A stretch of 64,000 nucleotides of DNA from Streptomyces sp. NBC_01471 (lineage in GTDB: Bacteria > Actinomycetota > Actinomycetes > Streptomycetales > Streptomycetaceae): assembly GCF_041438865.1 (NCBI RefSeq), contig NZ_CP109450.1:7061501-7125500 (forward strand). Direction: 5' to 3'. Each line of letters starts with the position of its first letter. The first letter of the stretch is position 1. The position numbers and the translations under genes are program-made. Below, piece after piece: positions 25,076 to 33,941 of this stretch. The notes beneath the pieces were generated by a model. That model did no database searches. It saw only the letters and a list, made by a program, of their open reading frames with translations, and was not told where the DNA came from.

Positions 25076-27432
25076 CGGCCGACTCCCGTCGTGACGAGGC
25101 CGGCGGGCAGTCCGCCGCGCGTGAATGCCTCGTGGACGTCCTCGGCGAAGTCGATGACCTGCTGCATGCCGAGTTGCTCCGGGTCGCGAACGTCCAGGCG
25201 GGGCATGGCGTCCTGCAGCTGGCGGCCGAGATCGAAGGGCGCGGCGAGTTCGACGGCATCGGTTCTGGGCTCGGACAGCGCGGTGAGCGCCAGGTGCAGG
25301 CCGCTGTCGCTGACCCGGCCGTCCACGGTACACAGTCCCGCGGTCGCGGAGCGGGCCGCCAGTACCGTGCCGATGGGGGTGGGGGCGAGGAGCTCGGCCA
25401 GGTAGGCGGTGCCCGTCCAGGTCTGGCCAACGGCGATCTCCAGTTCGGTGTCGAAGAACCGGTTCGGGAAGCGCCGGAACTGCTCGCGACGAAGGTGCCG
25501 GCGGCGCGGCAGCAGCACATCAGCGTTGTGGCGGGCCATCCGTACGGCGGGCGGGGCGGCGCCGTGCGTGCGGTGCACGCTGATCTCGGCCGAGGTGTCG
25601 ATGGAGAAGGAGTAGTCGTCGCTGTGGGGGCGGAGGAAACCCGCCGCGTCCTTGCCGATCTTGGCGGTGATGGCGTCGGGGAAGATCTGCAGCTCGTCGG
25701 CTCCGTGCTCACCGAGGGCCTTGTACTCGGCCGAGCGGAAGGTGCCGTCCGCTTCGAAGTTCAGCAGGACCCGCAGGGAGCCAGACAGCAGCATCGTGGC
25801 GTGGATGGAGCCGACCAGGGACAGCTGCTGCTGGTGGAGGTCGAGGACTTCGAGGAAGTAACGGTCGGTGCGTACGCCCATCAGCTCGTGGACGAAGGGA
25901 TTCTTCAGGTCGGGGGCGTAGACCCACAGGTCGCCGCCGGCCCGTGCCTGTCCCCAGCGGAGGTCCTGCATCTGCTCGCCGGTAGCACGGCGGTGGGCGA
26001 AGGTGTGGAAGGAGTAGCCGGGCACCTGTGGGTCGCGCCGTCCTTCGGGGTGGACGACGAAGTGACGGAAGCAGTCGGTGTGGGTGCGGGTGTCCGCGAC
26101 GACCTCGGAGGTGATGCTCCGCCCGCTGCCGCTGCCGCGGACGTCGGGAGCCGTCGCGCGGGCTTGGGCGGTGGCATCGGCCAAGTGCCCGGTGAACGCG
26201 GTGATCTGGGCGTCGGTCAGGGAGCCGGAGGCGTAGAAGTGGTAGAAGAGGCGTGTCCCGCCTCCGTGTGGGCCCGGGAGGCTGAGGGGGACGAGCCGGT
26301 AGCGGTCGCACAACTCCGTCGGCAGCCGTCCGCCGGGGTGGCTGAAGGCGGCGGAGACGACGGGTGCGTGCGGGGCGGGCACCAGCAGGGCGTCGGGGTC
26401 GGCGGCCCGTACGGCGGCGGTGAGCTGGTCGCGGCGTTCGAGGCAGCGGGTGGTGAGGGCGGTGTAGCCGGTGCGGCCCAGCGTGTGCAGCGTGGCCCAC
26501 AGGGCTGCCGCGGTGGCGCCGGGGCGGGAGCCCAGGACGGTGTCGTCGGGGATTCGGGTGTGTGGGTCGATGCGGGTGACGTGTTCGAGCAGTCCCTTGC
26601 GTACGAGCAGGGCCCCGCACGCGTACGGCATGAGGCCGGCCTTGTGGGGATCGACGGCCATGGAGTGCACGCCGGGGCTGCGGAAGTCGAAGGGCAGCTC
26701 TGGGGCGGTGAAGGGGAAGATGAAGCCGCCGTGCGCGGCGTCGACGTGCAGGAAGCAGCGAGTGTGTCCGGGGCGCTGGAAAGCGAGGTCGCGCAGCTCG
26801 GCGGCGAGCTCGTCGACGGGATCGGCGAAGCCGCTGTTGTAGTAGCCGGCGGTGGCCACCACGATGATGCCGGTGATCCCGTCCGCCATCGCCTCCTGGA
26901 CGGCCTGGCGGACCTGCTCCCGGTTCAGGGTCCAGGCCGGTCCGGCAGGCAGGCGTATCAGGTCAAGGTCGAGGATCTCGGCGGCCTTGCCGACGGAGGC
27001 GTGACACAGGTCGGAGGTGATCACGCGGACTTGGTGGCCGTCGGCACGCAGCAGGTTACGGGCGATGCGCAGGGCGGCGAGGGTCGCTTCGCTTGCGCCG
27101 CTGGTCAGGTGTCCGTCGAGGGCGCCGCCCTGATAGAGGCTGGCGAGGACGGCCAGGGCTTCCTTCTCCAGCCGCCGGGTGCCTGCCTTGCCCTCGCCGA
27201 AGCGGGTGTGGGTGCCGACGTTGTTCGTGTTGACCGCCGACCAGTCGCCCAGGACACGGACCGCCTCCGGATGCGGAGCGGCCATCGCGAAGCCGAGCCG
27301 GGTCTGCTCGGGATCGTCCCAGGCCGGTATCTCGCCCCGGGCCTGCGCGAGGTGCTCGTCGATCGACGCACGGCTCCAGCCGGTTTCGGGGAACGCGGTG
27401 GGCACGGCCCAGCCGATATCCAGATCACCCAT
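25072..27432 (-). CDS. PLP-dependent decarboxylase fused to a novel C-terminal domain
   Basis: The protein has 786 residues. Residues ~1-410 are a group II amino acid decarboxylase: SGASEATLAALRIARN, LHVDAAHGGFIF with the PLP-stacking region, and MAVDPHKAGLMPYACG with the Schiff-base Lys. Family members usually have 400-500 residues. The extra ~370 residues (SFHTFAHRRATGEQMQDL, later NRFFDTELEIAVGQTW) match nothing I recognise and contain no obvious cofactor motif. The frame is continuous with uniform codon use, so this is a true fusion. The likely role is producing an amine, with a second linked activity. Confidence 0.8.
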   Translation of the reverse strand: MGDLDIGWAVPTAFPETGWSRASIDEHLAQARGEIPAWDDPEQTRLGFAMAAPHPEAVRVLGDWSAVNTNNVGTHTRFGEGKAGTRRLEKEALAVLASLYQGGALDGHLTSGASEATLAALRIARNLLRADGHQVRVITSDLCHASVGKAAEILDLDLIRLPAGPAWTLNREQVRQAVQEAMADGITGIIVVATAGYYNSGFADPVDELAAELRDLAFQRPGHTRCFLHVDAAHGGFIFPFTAPELPFDFRSPGVHSMAVDPHKAGLMPYACGALLVRKGLLEHVTRIDPHTRIPDDTVLGSRPGATAAALWATLHTLGRTGYTALTTRCLERRDQLTAAVRAADPDALLVPAPHAPVVSAAFSHPGGRLPTELCDRYRLVPLSLPGPHGGGTRLFYHFYASGSLTDAQITAFTGHLADATAQARATAPDVRGSGSGRSITSEVVADTRTHTDCFRHFVVHPEGRRDPQVPGYSFHTFAHRRATGEQMQDLRWGQARAGGDLWVYAPDLKNPFVHELMGVRTDRYFLEVLDLHQQQLSLVGSIHATMLLSGSLRVLLNFEADGTFRSAEYKALGEHGADELQIFPDAITAKIGKDAAGFLRPHSDDYSFSIDTSAEISVHRTHGAAPPAVRMARHNADVLLPRRRHLRREQFRRFPNRFFDTELEIAVGQTWTGTAYLAELLAPTPIGTVLAARSATAGLCTVDGRVSDSGLHLALTALSEPRTDAVELAAPFDLGRQLQDAMPRLDVRDPEQLGMQQVIDFAEDVHEAFTRGGLPAGLVTTGVGR

Positions 27433-28831
27433 GAACGGTGCCTCCTCGGGTGTCGGGGGCGATCTCGCCCAGGTGCTCGGTCTTGGTGAACCTCAGGTCC
27501 CGTCCGGTGAGCCGGGCGGCACTGGCGCGCACTCCCAGCAGCCATGGACCCAGCGCGCTCACTGCGGGCTGCAGCATGTAGGTGGCGATGGCCGCAGCCG
27601 GTGCCGGCTGCCGCCAGGTGCCGCCGTCAGGGCCGCTGGCTCGGAAGTCATCGAGGACACGTCCGCGCAGCCGGTAGGCCACGACCGGCTCGATCAGGCC
27701 CGCTGCCACAGCGGCGGCCACCACCGGTTTGAACCGCCGTTTCACCACCAAGTGGGCGGCGGCGGCCCCCATCACCGCCGGTCCCAGCGCCCAGGCCGCC
27801 CCATCGGCCAGGGCGCGGGCCGCCAGCAACCGCTGCCCGGTAGCGGAGAGCCGGGTGGGGTGCGCGGCGGCGAAGCGGTAGTCGTGGCGGGTCGCGGCGT
27901 TCGCGAAGGCCACGCTGCTGAACGCGCGCGCCATGGCCTGCACACTCTGGTAGGGCTCGACGATGTTGACCGAGGGCAGGACCGCGATCGGCTCGCCGGC
28001 CATGCTCAGGCGGTGACCGACGGCGAGGTCGTCGTGCGGTTCCTGGAAGTACCCGATGTCCTCGATCTTGTCGCGGCGCACGATGAGCCCGGAGCCCACC
28101 CCGTAGACCATCGGGCGCGCGAGCGCGGCCAGCAGCCGCGGGCGCCGGCCCGGACCACACCAGCGGGCCACCTGGATACGGCGGTACTCGATGCCCAGGG
28201 TTCGGCGGAACGCGGCAAGATCCTGGCCGGACATCACCGCCGAGCGCCGCCCGCTGCTACTGCCGGGGAAGGCGGGCAGCATCGGCTGCTGGATCATCGC
28301 GGGCCGACCATGGGCGGCGCGGGCGAACTGGGAGGCGAGGCGGGCATCGGGGACCGCGTCGGCGTCGAACACCGCAACGTAGTCGTCCGCGGGCGGAAAC
28401 AGGTCGTCCAGCGCCGCTACGGCGTAGTTGAGCTGGGATGCCCGACGGCCCCCTCCCGGGTAGGACACGACGGTGAAGACCTCCCTGCCCAGGGTGGTGT
28501 TGTGCTGGTCGGCGAGGCGCCGGCAGACGTCCTCCGTCGTCGACGTCCCGCTGGGGGTTTCGCTGGCCTCGCGTGCCGCGGTGACGACCAGGACGCGCAA
28601 CGTGGGCCACCGGGCGGCGAGCGCGGCGAAATGCTCAAGCGAGCGGGGCATCACCGCCTGCTCCCGCAGCGCAGGAATGATCACCGTCAAGCCCGGCGTC
28701 TCCTCGGGGAGTTCCTCCTCGGGACGGTCGGCCTCGACGCGCATAGACCGGTAGGACAGGGCCAGGGAGGCCGTCATATAGAGGGCGCGGGCGGTGTAGG
28801 CGGCGGCGAGCAGCCGGCTGGCACGAATCAC
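27425..28831 (-). CDS. GT2-family membrane glycosyltransferase
   Basis: The protein has 468 residues from a GTG overlapping the upstream stop. The GT-A core includes LTVIIPALREQAVMPRSL, the metal-binding VFDADAVPDARL, QQPMLPAFPG and EPHDDLAVGHRLSMAGEP. Hydrophobic segments at the N terminus (LLAAAYTARALYMTASLAL) and in the last 150 residues suggest membrane association. The overlap with the decarboxylase start is 8 bases. It probably glycosylates the locus B product or a lipid carrier. Confidence 0.8.
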   Translation of the reverse strand: MIRASRLLAAAYTARALYMTASLALSYRSMRVEADRPEEELPEETPGLTVIIPALREQAVMPRSLEHFAALAARWPTLRVLVVTAAREASETPSGTSTTEDVCRRLADQHNTTLGREVFTVVSYPGGGRRASQLNYAVAALDDLFPPADDYVAVFDADAVPDARLASQFARAAHGRPAMIQQPMLPAFPGSSSGRRSAVMSGQDLAAFRRTLGIEYRRIQVARWCGPGRRPRLLAALARPMVYGVGSGLIVRRDKIEDIGYFQEPHDDLAVGHRLSMAGEPIAVLPSVNIVEPYQSVQAMARAFSSVAFANAATRHDYRFAAAHPTRLSATGQRLLAARALADGAAWALGPAVMGAAAAHLVVKRRFKPVVAAAVAAGLIEPVVAYRLRGRVLDDFRASGPDGGTWRQPAPAAAIATYMLQPAVSALGPWLLGVRASAARLTGRDLRFTKTEHLGEIAPDTRGGTVHG

Positions 28832-29304
28832 GGTCTCTCCTGTTCGGCGAGGCCCAGCTCGGCCAGGCACAGTTCGGCGTCCTCGAAGTAGCGGGGGCGG
28901 GCCTGGACGCGGCTGGTCAGGATGCGGGCCCGCGCGGCGGACGCTGCCCATCCGCGCGAGCGCAGGATCGCGTACGCGGCAGCCGGTGAGCGATTCACGC
29001 CGGCCGCGCAGTGCACGTACAGCCGGGCGCTGTTCTCGCGTGCCGCCAGTGCGGCGAAGGTCACGCAGGCGGTGTACCAGTCGGTGCCGCGCGAGGCGCC
29101 GTCGTCCGCGGTGGGCGCCGAGCACCACACCAGGCCAGTGCGGACGGACGCGGGCGGCGGTACCCGGCGCGGAGTCCGGCAGTCCAAGACGTGTGTGACG
29201 CCCCGGTCGAGGAGCTCGTCCACGGCGAGGGTGCTGTCGGGTGCGGCGCCGAGCAGAAGCCAGTTCGTCACCGGGTGGGCGTCGAGGCGGAGCTCATCCC
29301 CCAT
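28828..29304 (-). CDS. Dual-specificity phosphatase-like protein
   Basis: The protein has 158 residues. The P-loop CX5R is present as YVHCAAGVNRSPAAAYA, and an upstream general-acid region contains CSAPTADDGASRGTDWY. This is the compact DSP fold. In a metabolic operon with several kinases it may dephosphorylate a phospho-intermediate or a phosphorylated protein. It overlaps both neighbours. Confidence 0.8.
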   Translation of the reverse strand: MGDELRLDAHPVTNWLLLGAAPDSTLAVDELLDRGVTHVLDCRTPRRVPPPASVRTGLVWCSAPTADDGASRGTDWYTACVTFAALAARENSARLYVHCAAGVNRSPAAAYAILRSRGWAASAARARILTSRVQARPRYFEDAELCLAELGLAEQERP

Positions 29305-30721
29305 GGACGGCCTCCCGCGTCGCTGAGCGGGCCGTCGGGCGGGGAGCGGTGTAGATCCTCTCGGCGGTGCCGTGGACGAGCCGCCGCGCGATGTCCTGGC
29401 CCATGGTGACGGCGTGGTCCATGTTGCCGATCTCGTAGCGCCAGGTGCCGAAGCGCCCGCGCGAGTAGATCTCGTGGCTCTCCAGCCAGGGCTGGATGAG
29501 CCCCAGGGCCGCGTCCCGGCCGGTGGTCGGGACCGGATAGGCATACGGGATCAGCTCCAGGTGGCTGCTGACGCGCTGGGCACCGTCGGGAACCAGACCG
29601 CAGCGCCGCAGGGCTGTATCGCACTCCTCGACCAGGGCCGCCCCATCGAGGAGGGTTCCGGCGGGCAGAGACGTCTCGGTCATCCAGGCCGAGTACCGGC
29701 CCGGGTCGGAACCCGGGACATTGGCCGGCGCGTACCGGGAAAAGTTCGTCGCCCGGTAGAACGGCGTCTCGCGGCCGGGAAAGTACAGCCACGAACGCCC
29801 ATCGGTGGTCGGCGACTCGTAGCCGAGTCCCACCATGACCACCGTGGTGTGTTTCAGGACCGTGGCGGCCTGGCGCACCTGTCCAGGCGCGCCGGACGTC
29901 ATCGCGACGAGCTTGTCGAGGGCGCCGGTGGCCACCAGGCTCCCGTAGGACAGGACGCTGCCGTCGGAGGTCAGCAGGGTCTTCGCCGCTTCATCGATGT
30001 GCAGGACGGCCTGACCGGTCCGGACATCCCCTTCAAGACGGGAGGCCAGCCGCTTCCAGATCGCGCCGGTACCACCCGACGCAGGGAAGGCGAACTGTGC
30101 GTTGGGGCCCCACCGTCTGGTCGGCGCGGTTGGCGACACCAGCCGCTGGCGCAGCGCACCGCCGTTTGCGGGGGCCACCCGCTCCGCTATCCACGAGGCG
30201 GACATCTCGCTCAGGGCGGTAGCCCAGATCTTGCGGTTGTACGGGGCGAAGAACTCCTCCACCAGGGCCGTGCCGTAAGTGGCCTCCAGCCACGCACCGA
30301 AGTCCGCTCCCGCAGGGGCACGCCCATGGGCCTGAGCCGCGGCCAGGCCCTCCAGGCACTTCTGGGCGCGTGCCCGGGGAAGGTGGTCAAGGTGCTGCTG
30401 GAAGGGGTAGGGCACCCACCGCCCGCTGTGCCGGACGAATGAGGAGCGCTCGTGGTGCAGCAGTTCATGGGGCGCGAACAGCCCCTCCAGTAACTCGTCG
30501 AAGCTCTTCATCGTGGAGAACACGACGTGCCCGCCGAGATCCCAGGTGAAGCCGGCCTCGTCGACGACCGAGGACCCCAAGCCCCCGACCGTCGGCGCGG
30601 ACTCCAGCAGTACCCACTCGCGGTGACTGAGGCGCTGGAGTTCGTGAGCGCATGCCAGCCCGCACGGACCCGCGCCCACGATCACCACCGGGGCGGCGGT
30701 ACGGGCTCTGGTGTTCCTCAC
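29294..30721 (-). CDS. FAD-dependent amine oxidase / UDP-galactopyranose-mutase-like oxidoreductase
   Basis: The protein has 475 residues from a GTG with GAGGAGGAG six bases upstream; an ATG at 30808 has a weaker site. N-terminal Rossmann motif VVIVGAGPCGLACAHEL, then ESAPTVGGLGSSV and FTWDLGGHVVFS. A family-typical SGGTGAIWKRLA and the C-terminal FAD-contact region GRFGTWRYEIGNMDHAV follow. Related proteins include protoporphyrinogen oxidases and nucleotide-sugar mutases. The GT2 in the operon makes a sugar substrate possible, the decarboxylase an amine. Confidence 0.8.
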   Translation of the reverse strand: MRNTRARTAAPVVIVGAGPCGLACAHELQRLSHREWVLLESAPTVGGLGSSVVDEAGFTWDLGGHVVFSTMKSFDELLEGLFAPHELLHHERSSFVRHSGRWVPYPFQQHLDHLPRARAQKCLEGLAAAQAHGRAPAGADFGAWLEATYGTALVEEFFAPYNRKIWATALSEMSASWIAERVAPANGGALRQRLVSPTAPTRRWGPNAQFAFPASGGTGAIWKRLASRLEGDVRTGQAVLHIDEAAKTLLTSDGSVLSYGSLVATGALDKLVAMTSGAPGQVRQAATVLKHTTVVMVGLGYESPTTDGRSWLYFPGRETPFYRATNFSRYAPANVPGSDPGRYSAWMTETSLPAGTLLDGAALVEECDTALRRCGLVPDGAQRVSSHLELIPYAYPVPTTGRDAALGLIQPWLESHEIYSRGRFGTWRYEIGNMDHAVTMGQDIARRLVHGTAERIYTAPRPTARSATREAVHGG

Positions 30722-30866
30722 GGCACTCTCCTCCTCGCACGGGCGGAACTCTGTCGGTGCCTGTATTCGCCCCAGCGCAGCTGCCGGAAAACGATGGATG
30801 ATCGGCATGGTCTCTTCTTGGGCTGACGAAGACGGCGGGTCTGCGGAACATGGCTGGGAACGGACG

Positions 30867-31328
30867 TCACACATCCGGCAGGCGGAGTCGGTAGGTCTGG
30901 CGTGTGCCGTCCGCGGACAGGTGCGAAGCCGGTGCGAAGCCGAGGTGTTCGTAGAAGCCCCGGGCGCCGCGGCCAGGGTGGTCCGGCCCGAACGTCGTCA
31001 CCTCGACCGTGCCCGGAGCAACAGTGAGGTCGCGCAGGGCGGTGCGGACCAGGAGTTCGCCGATGCCCCGGCCCCGCCAGGCGCCGCCGACCGCCAGCCA
31101 GCTGATCTCGTACCGAGGGGGGTGGACCGACATCAGCAGTCCGCCGGCGAGCTCGCCGGACTCGCCCCCTGCGGCGCGCACGCACAGGGCGGTGCCGCGC
31201 TCCATGTTGCGTTCCACTGCCGCCCGAAACTGCGGATCGTCGACCATGGGGCCGAACAGATCCTCGACCTCGCTCGCGAGGCACAGCCACGCGGGAAGAT
31301 CGGCCCGGACGGCGGGAACAGCGTGCAT
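30867..31328 (-). CDS. GNAT-family N-acetyltransferase
   Basis: The protein has 153 residues with AGGAG before the ATG. The acetyl-CoA motif A is WLAVGGAWRGRGIGELLVRT and a GFYEHLGFAPASH segment forms the C-terminal strand-helix. Length is typical. It is 145 bases upstream of the FAD oxidoreductase, so it is either the first gene of locus B or a separate unit. Confidence 0.8.
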   Translation of the reverse strand: MHAVPAVRADLPAWLCLASEVEDLFGPMVDDPQFRAAVERNMERGTALCVRAAGGESGELAGGLLMSVHPPRYEISWLAVGGAWRGRGIGELLVRTALRDLTVAPGTVEVTTFGPDHPGRGARGFYEHLGFAPASHLSADGTRQTYRLRLPDV

Positions 31329-31384
31329 ACATGTACTCCTGAGAATGAGGGACCGCTGCTGCCGAGCGGATCCTTCGCGATCGG

Positions 31385-31807
31385 TCAGCAATGGCCCGCT
31401 CCTTCTTCGCTGTCGGCGAGGGTGAGGCCGAGGCGAAACCACACCTGCTTCCCGGTGAGGAGCGGCTGAGTCTGCAGTTCCTCGGCGAGCGCGGCCAGCA
31501 GGAACAGTCCCCGGCCGCACTCGGCGTCGTCCGCCGGCTCTTTCACCGCGGGGAGCGCGTTGTTGAAGTCGGTGACGCCGACCAGGACGCCGTCGGGCAT
31601 CTCGCGGATCAGGAGCTCGCAGTCGCCCGGCGTGTGCTTCCACACGTTCGTCAGCAGCTCGGTGACGCCGAGTTCGGCCACGAAGCTCAGGTCGCTCTTG
31701 CACCACATCCGCAGGAGGACCCGCACGATCTCGCGCACCGGCTCCATCGCATCGGGGCCGATCCCCGGCAGCACCATGTGGTGCTGCCGCACCGGGTTGA
31801 TCACCAT
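31385..31807 (-). CDS. ATP-binding protein (HATPase_c, anti-sigma-like)
   Basis: The protein has about 140 residues from the ATG at 31807 (GGAGGG 12 bases upstream; longer starts are possible). The GHKL N-box is VTELLTNVWKHT, followed by VGVTDFN and the G-box CGRGLFLLAAL. Short single-domain proteins of this type in Streptomyces sit beside XRE/DUF397 pairs in whiJ-like loci and are thought to act as switch proteins. It is divergent from exactly such a pair. Confidence 0.75.
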   Translation of the reverse strand: MVINPVRQHHMVLPGIGPDAMEPVREIVRVLLRMWCKSDLSFVAELGVTELLTNVWKHTPGDCELLIREMPDGVLVGVTDFNNALPAVKEPADDAECGRGLFLLAALAEELQTQPLLTGKQVWFRLGLTLADSEEGAGHC

Positions 31808-31948
31808 CCCAGGCACTGGCCCTCCAAACGGCGCGGACGTGCACTCGAACGCGGTGGCACGGTGTAACCGGTACGCCACCGTCCGATAGGCGAGCCTCGA
31901 TAATGGACCGCCAACTACCCTGTCGGCAAGCAGTCCTTGAGGAAAGTC

Positions 31949-31964
31949 TTTCCCCTCGGGGAAA
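31949..31964. promoter_or_regulatory. Palindrome in divergent promoter region
   Basis: TTTCCCC, two bases, GGGGAAA form a perfect 7-bp inverted repeat between the HATPase gene and the XRE gene. Position suggests an operator for the XRE protein. No second copy was found by eye. Confidence 0.45.
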
Positions 31965-32022
31965 TGGCATATTCCCGAACTGGCGAAGGCGCTACTCTTT
32001 CGCGCAACACATGGAGGTGGGC

Positions 32023-32880
32023 ATGCCCGTCGAGCCAACCCCGCGACGCCGCCGCCTGGGCGCAGAGCTCCGGCGCATCCGTGAGGCACTCGGATGGACG
32101 CAGGAAGAAGCGGCCAAGCGCCTCGGCTACCGCTCCTTCTCGACGGTCAGCAAGATCGAGAAGGGGGTCCAGGGGCTCAAGATCCAGCAACTGCCGCACT
32201 TCTTCGAGGTATACGGGATCACCGACAACCCCCTGCGCGAAGAACTCCGCAGCCTCGTCCGCAGGGCCGGCGAAGCGGACTGGTGGCAGCGGTACGAGGG
32301 CGCGGTCGACGACCCGCTCGGGGACTACCTCTCCCTGGTGGAGAGCGCCAGCAGCCTGTTCGTCTTCAACCCCGTCGCCATCCACGGCCTGCTCCAGACC
32401 CCCGAGTACGCCGAGGCCGTGACCAGGGGCAGTCGGGCCTGGAAGACCCCCGACGCCACCGACCGCTTCGTCGCCATGCGCCAGGAGCACCAGACCAACA
32501 TGCTGGAGCGCGAACCCGAGCTCAAGATCTGGGCTGTCCTGCCGGAAGGGCTCCTGCGCCAGGAAGTCGGCGGACGCACCGTGATGCGCGCCCAGATAGA
32601 GCACCTCATCAACCTCGCCGGCACCAACCCCAGCATCACCATCCAGGTACTGCCGTTCCGGGCCGGCGCCCACGCCGGGATGGACGGGTCGTTCATGCTC
32701 ATGTCCTTCCCCACCGGGCGCGACCTCGTGTGCATCGAGTCCATGCGGGCCCTGCTCCACCTGAACGAGCCGGAGGCGGTAGAGGTCTACCGCACCACCA
32801 GTGACCTGCTCAAAGGCGACGCACTCTCCCAGAAGGCGTCTGTTCCACTACTCACCACCATCGCCAAGGACCTTGCATGA
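32023..32880 (+). CDS. XRE-family regulator with DUF5753 domain
   Basis: The protein has 285 residues from an ATG five bases after GGAGGTGGG. The N-terminal HTH (LRRIREALGWTQEEAAKRLG, then STVSKIEKG) is followed by the DUF5753 region (PVAIHGLLQTPEYAEAV, ITIQVLPFRAGAHAGMDG). It overlaps the DUF397 gene by four bases, the arrangement typical of whiJ-type regulator/effector pairs controlling development or antibiotic production. Confidence 0.85.
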   Translation: MPVEPTPRRRRLGAELRRIREALGWTQEEAAKRLGYRSFSTVSKIEKGVQGLKIQQLPHFFEVYGITDNPLREELRSLVRRAGEADWWQRYEGAVDDPLGDYLSLVESASSLFVFNPVAIHGLLQTPEYAEAVTRGSRAWKTPDATDRFVAMRQEHQTNMLEREPELKIWAVLPEGLLRQEVGGRTVMRAQIEHLINLAGTNPSITIQVLPFRAGAHAGMDGSFMLMSFPTGRDLVCIESMRALLHLNEPEAVEVYRTTSDLLKGDALSQKASVPLLTTIAKDLA

Positions 32881-33110
32881 ACAAGAACGACCTCGACTCC
32901 TCCTGGGTCGAGTCCCAGCTGCGCGACGCCCAGTGGCAAACCAGCAGCAGCGGCGGCACGACCTGCGTCCAGATCGCCTTCCTCGACGACGGCATCGTCG
33001 CCTTGCGCGACTCCAAGAACATCGGCACGGTGCCGCCGCACCTGTTCACCGACGCCGAATACGACGCCTTCATCGGCGGCATCCTTCGCGGCGAACTCCG
33101 CCGCAACTGA
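32877..33110 (+). CDS. DUF397 small protein
   Basis: A 77-residue protein with the DUF397 pattern (SSSGGTTCVQIAF, VALRDSKN, and FTDAEYDAFIGGIL). It is translationally coupled to the XRE gene. Such proteins are proposed partners or antagonists of the adjacent DUF5753 regulator. Confidence 0.85.
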   Translation: MNKNDLDSSWVESQLRDAQWQTSSSGGTTCVQIAFLDDGIVALRDSKNIGTVPPHLFTDAEYDAFIGGILRGELRRN

Positions 33111-33127
33111 TCGCTATCGCCCCGGCA

Positions 33128-33161
33128 GTCGGCCGGTCCCAGCAGTCCGGGTTCGGCCGAC
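33128..33161. terminator. Possible hairpin between convergent genes
   Basis: GTCGGCC and GGCCGAC form a 7-bp stem with a 20-base loop, 17 bases after the DUF397 stop and before the convergent Mrr-like gene. It could end transcription from either side. Confidence 0.3.
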
Positions 33162-33218
33162 CTCCGTTCACGCATCGCCGCGAGCCACCGCTCTGCACCG
33201 CTGCCCGAACTCGCAGCA

Positions 33219-33937
33219 CTATGCGGGAGAGCGCTGCTCCTCGACGACTGCGTACAGATGTTCGCCGTGCGCCCAGCGCTTGAGCTCGGGCCGTCCGATG
33301 AGGACGATGCCGTGCCGCTGGGCGAAGTCAACTGCGGGCCTGGTGAACCCGTTGAGTGCCACGATGACGGCGATGTCCGCGTGATGTTCGGGAACCGCGG
33401 TGCCGTTGAACTTCTGCAGCGCTCCCGATCCGACCGGGGCGCTGTATTGCTTGCACTGCACAACGACTTTGTGGTCGTCCGGGTCCACGGCCACGACGTC
33501 CGCACCCAAGTCTCCGGAGCCGCCGACCCGGCGGGGGCGCACGAACCCGTCCCGGGCCAGCAGGTCTGCGCATGCCTGCTCGAAGCCGTTCGCGCTCATC
33601 GCGGCGAGCTGCTTCATCCGGAAGGTCAAGACCTTCGGCGCGGTACTTCCGGGCTCGCTGACGCTGCTCTCGTTCGCGCTGTCGTCGGGTGCGTCGCTGT
33701 AGGCGACGACGTAGCCGCCCCGGTCGGAGAAGACCACGAAGCACAGCACCACGAGCGTGTGCCCAGGATGATCAGCGCGAACCACCAGGGATGCCCCATG
33801 AGCCATCCCCACACGTCGTCCCTGAACCAGCCCCCGACGTCATCGCGAACCCAGGGCCACGCATCCTCCGTCAGCCACTTCCAGGCGACCTTGGCGATGG
33901 CCACGCCGAGGATCAGCCAGAGGATGCCCTTCAGCAC
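33219..33937 (-). pseudogene. Mrr-like membrane nuclease disrupted by a frameshift
   Basis: A GTG at 33937 opens a frame with two membrane segments (GILWLILGVAIAKVAW, then HPWWFALIILG). At 33757-33761 an extra GT/CA dinucleotide shifts the frame; the next frame continues the hydrophobic segment (TLVVLCFVVFSDRGG) and carries an intact Mrr nuclease domain (GFEQACADLLARDGF, GADVVAVDP, VVVQCKQYS with the D and QxK positions). Removing two bases restores one ~238-residue protein. It may be a real mutation or a sequencing error. Confidence 0.65.
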
Positions 33938-33941
33938 CGGG

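Noticed and set aside
25132..27489. Long open frame (785 codons) on the + strand
   Set aside because: It is the antisense of the decarboxylase gene; composition (Val/Gly/Gln/Glu-rich, no motifs) is the usual GC-rich shadow, and the minus-strand product has clear catalytic motifs.
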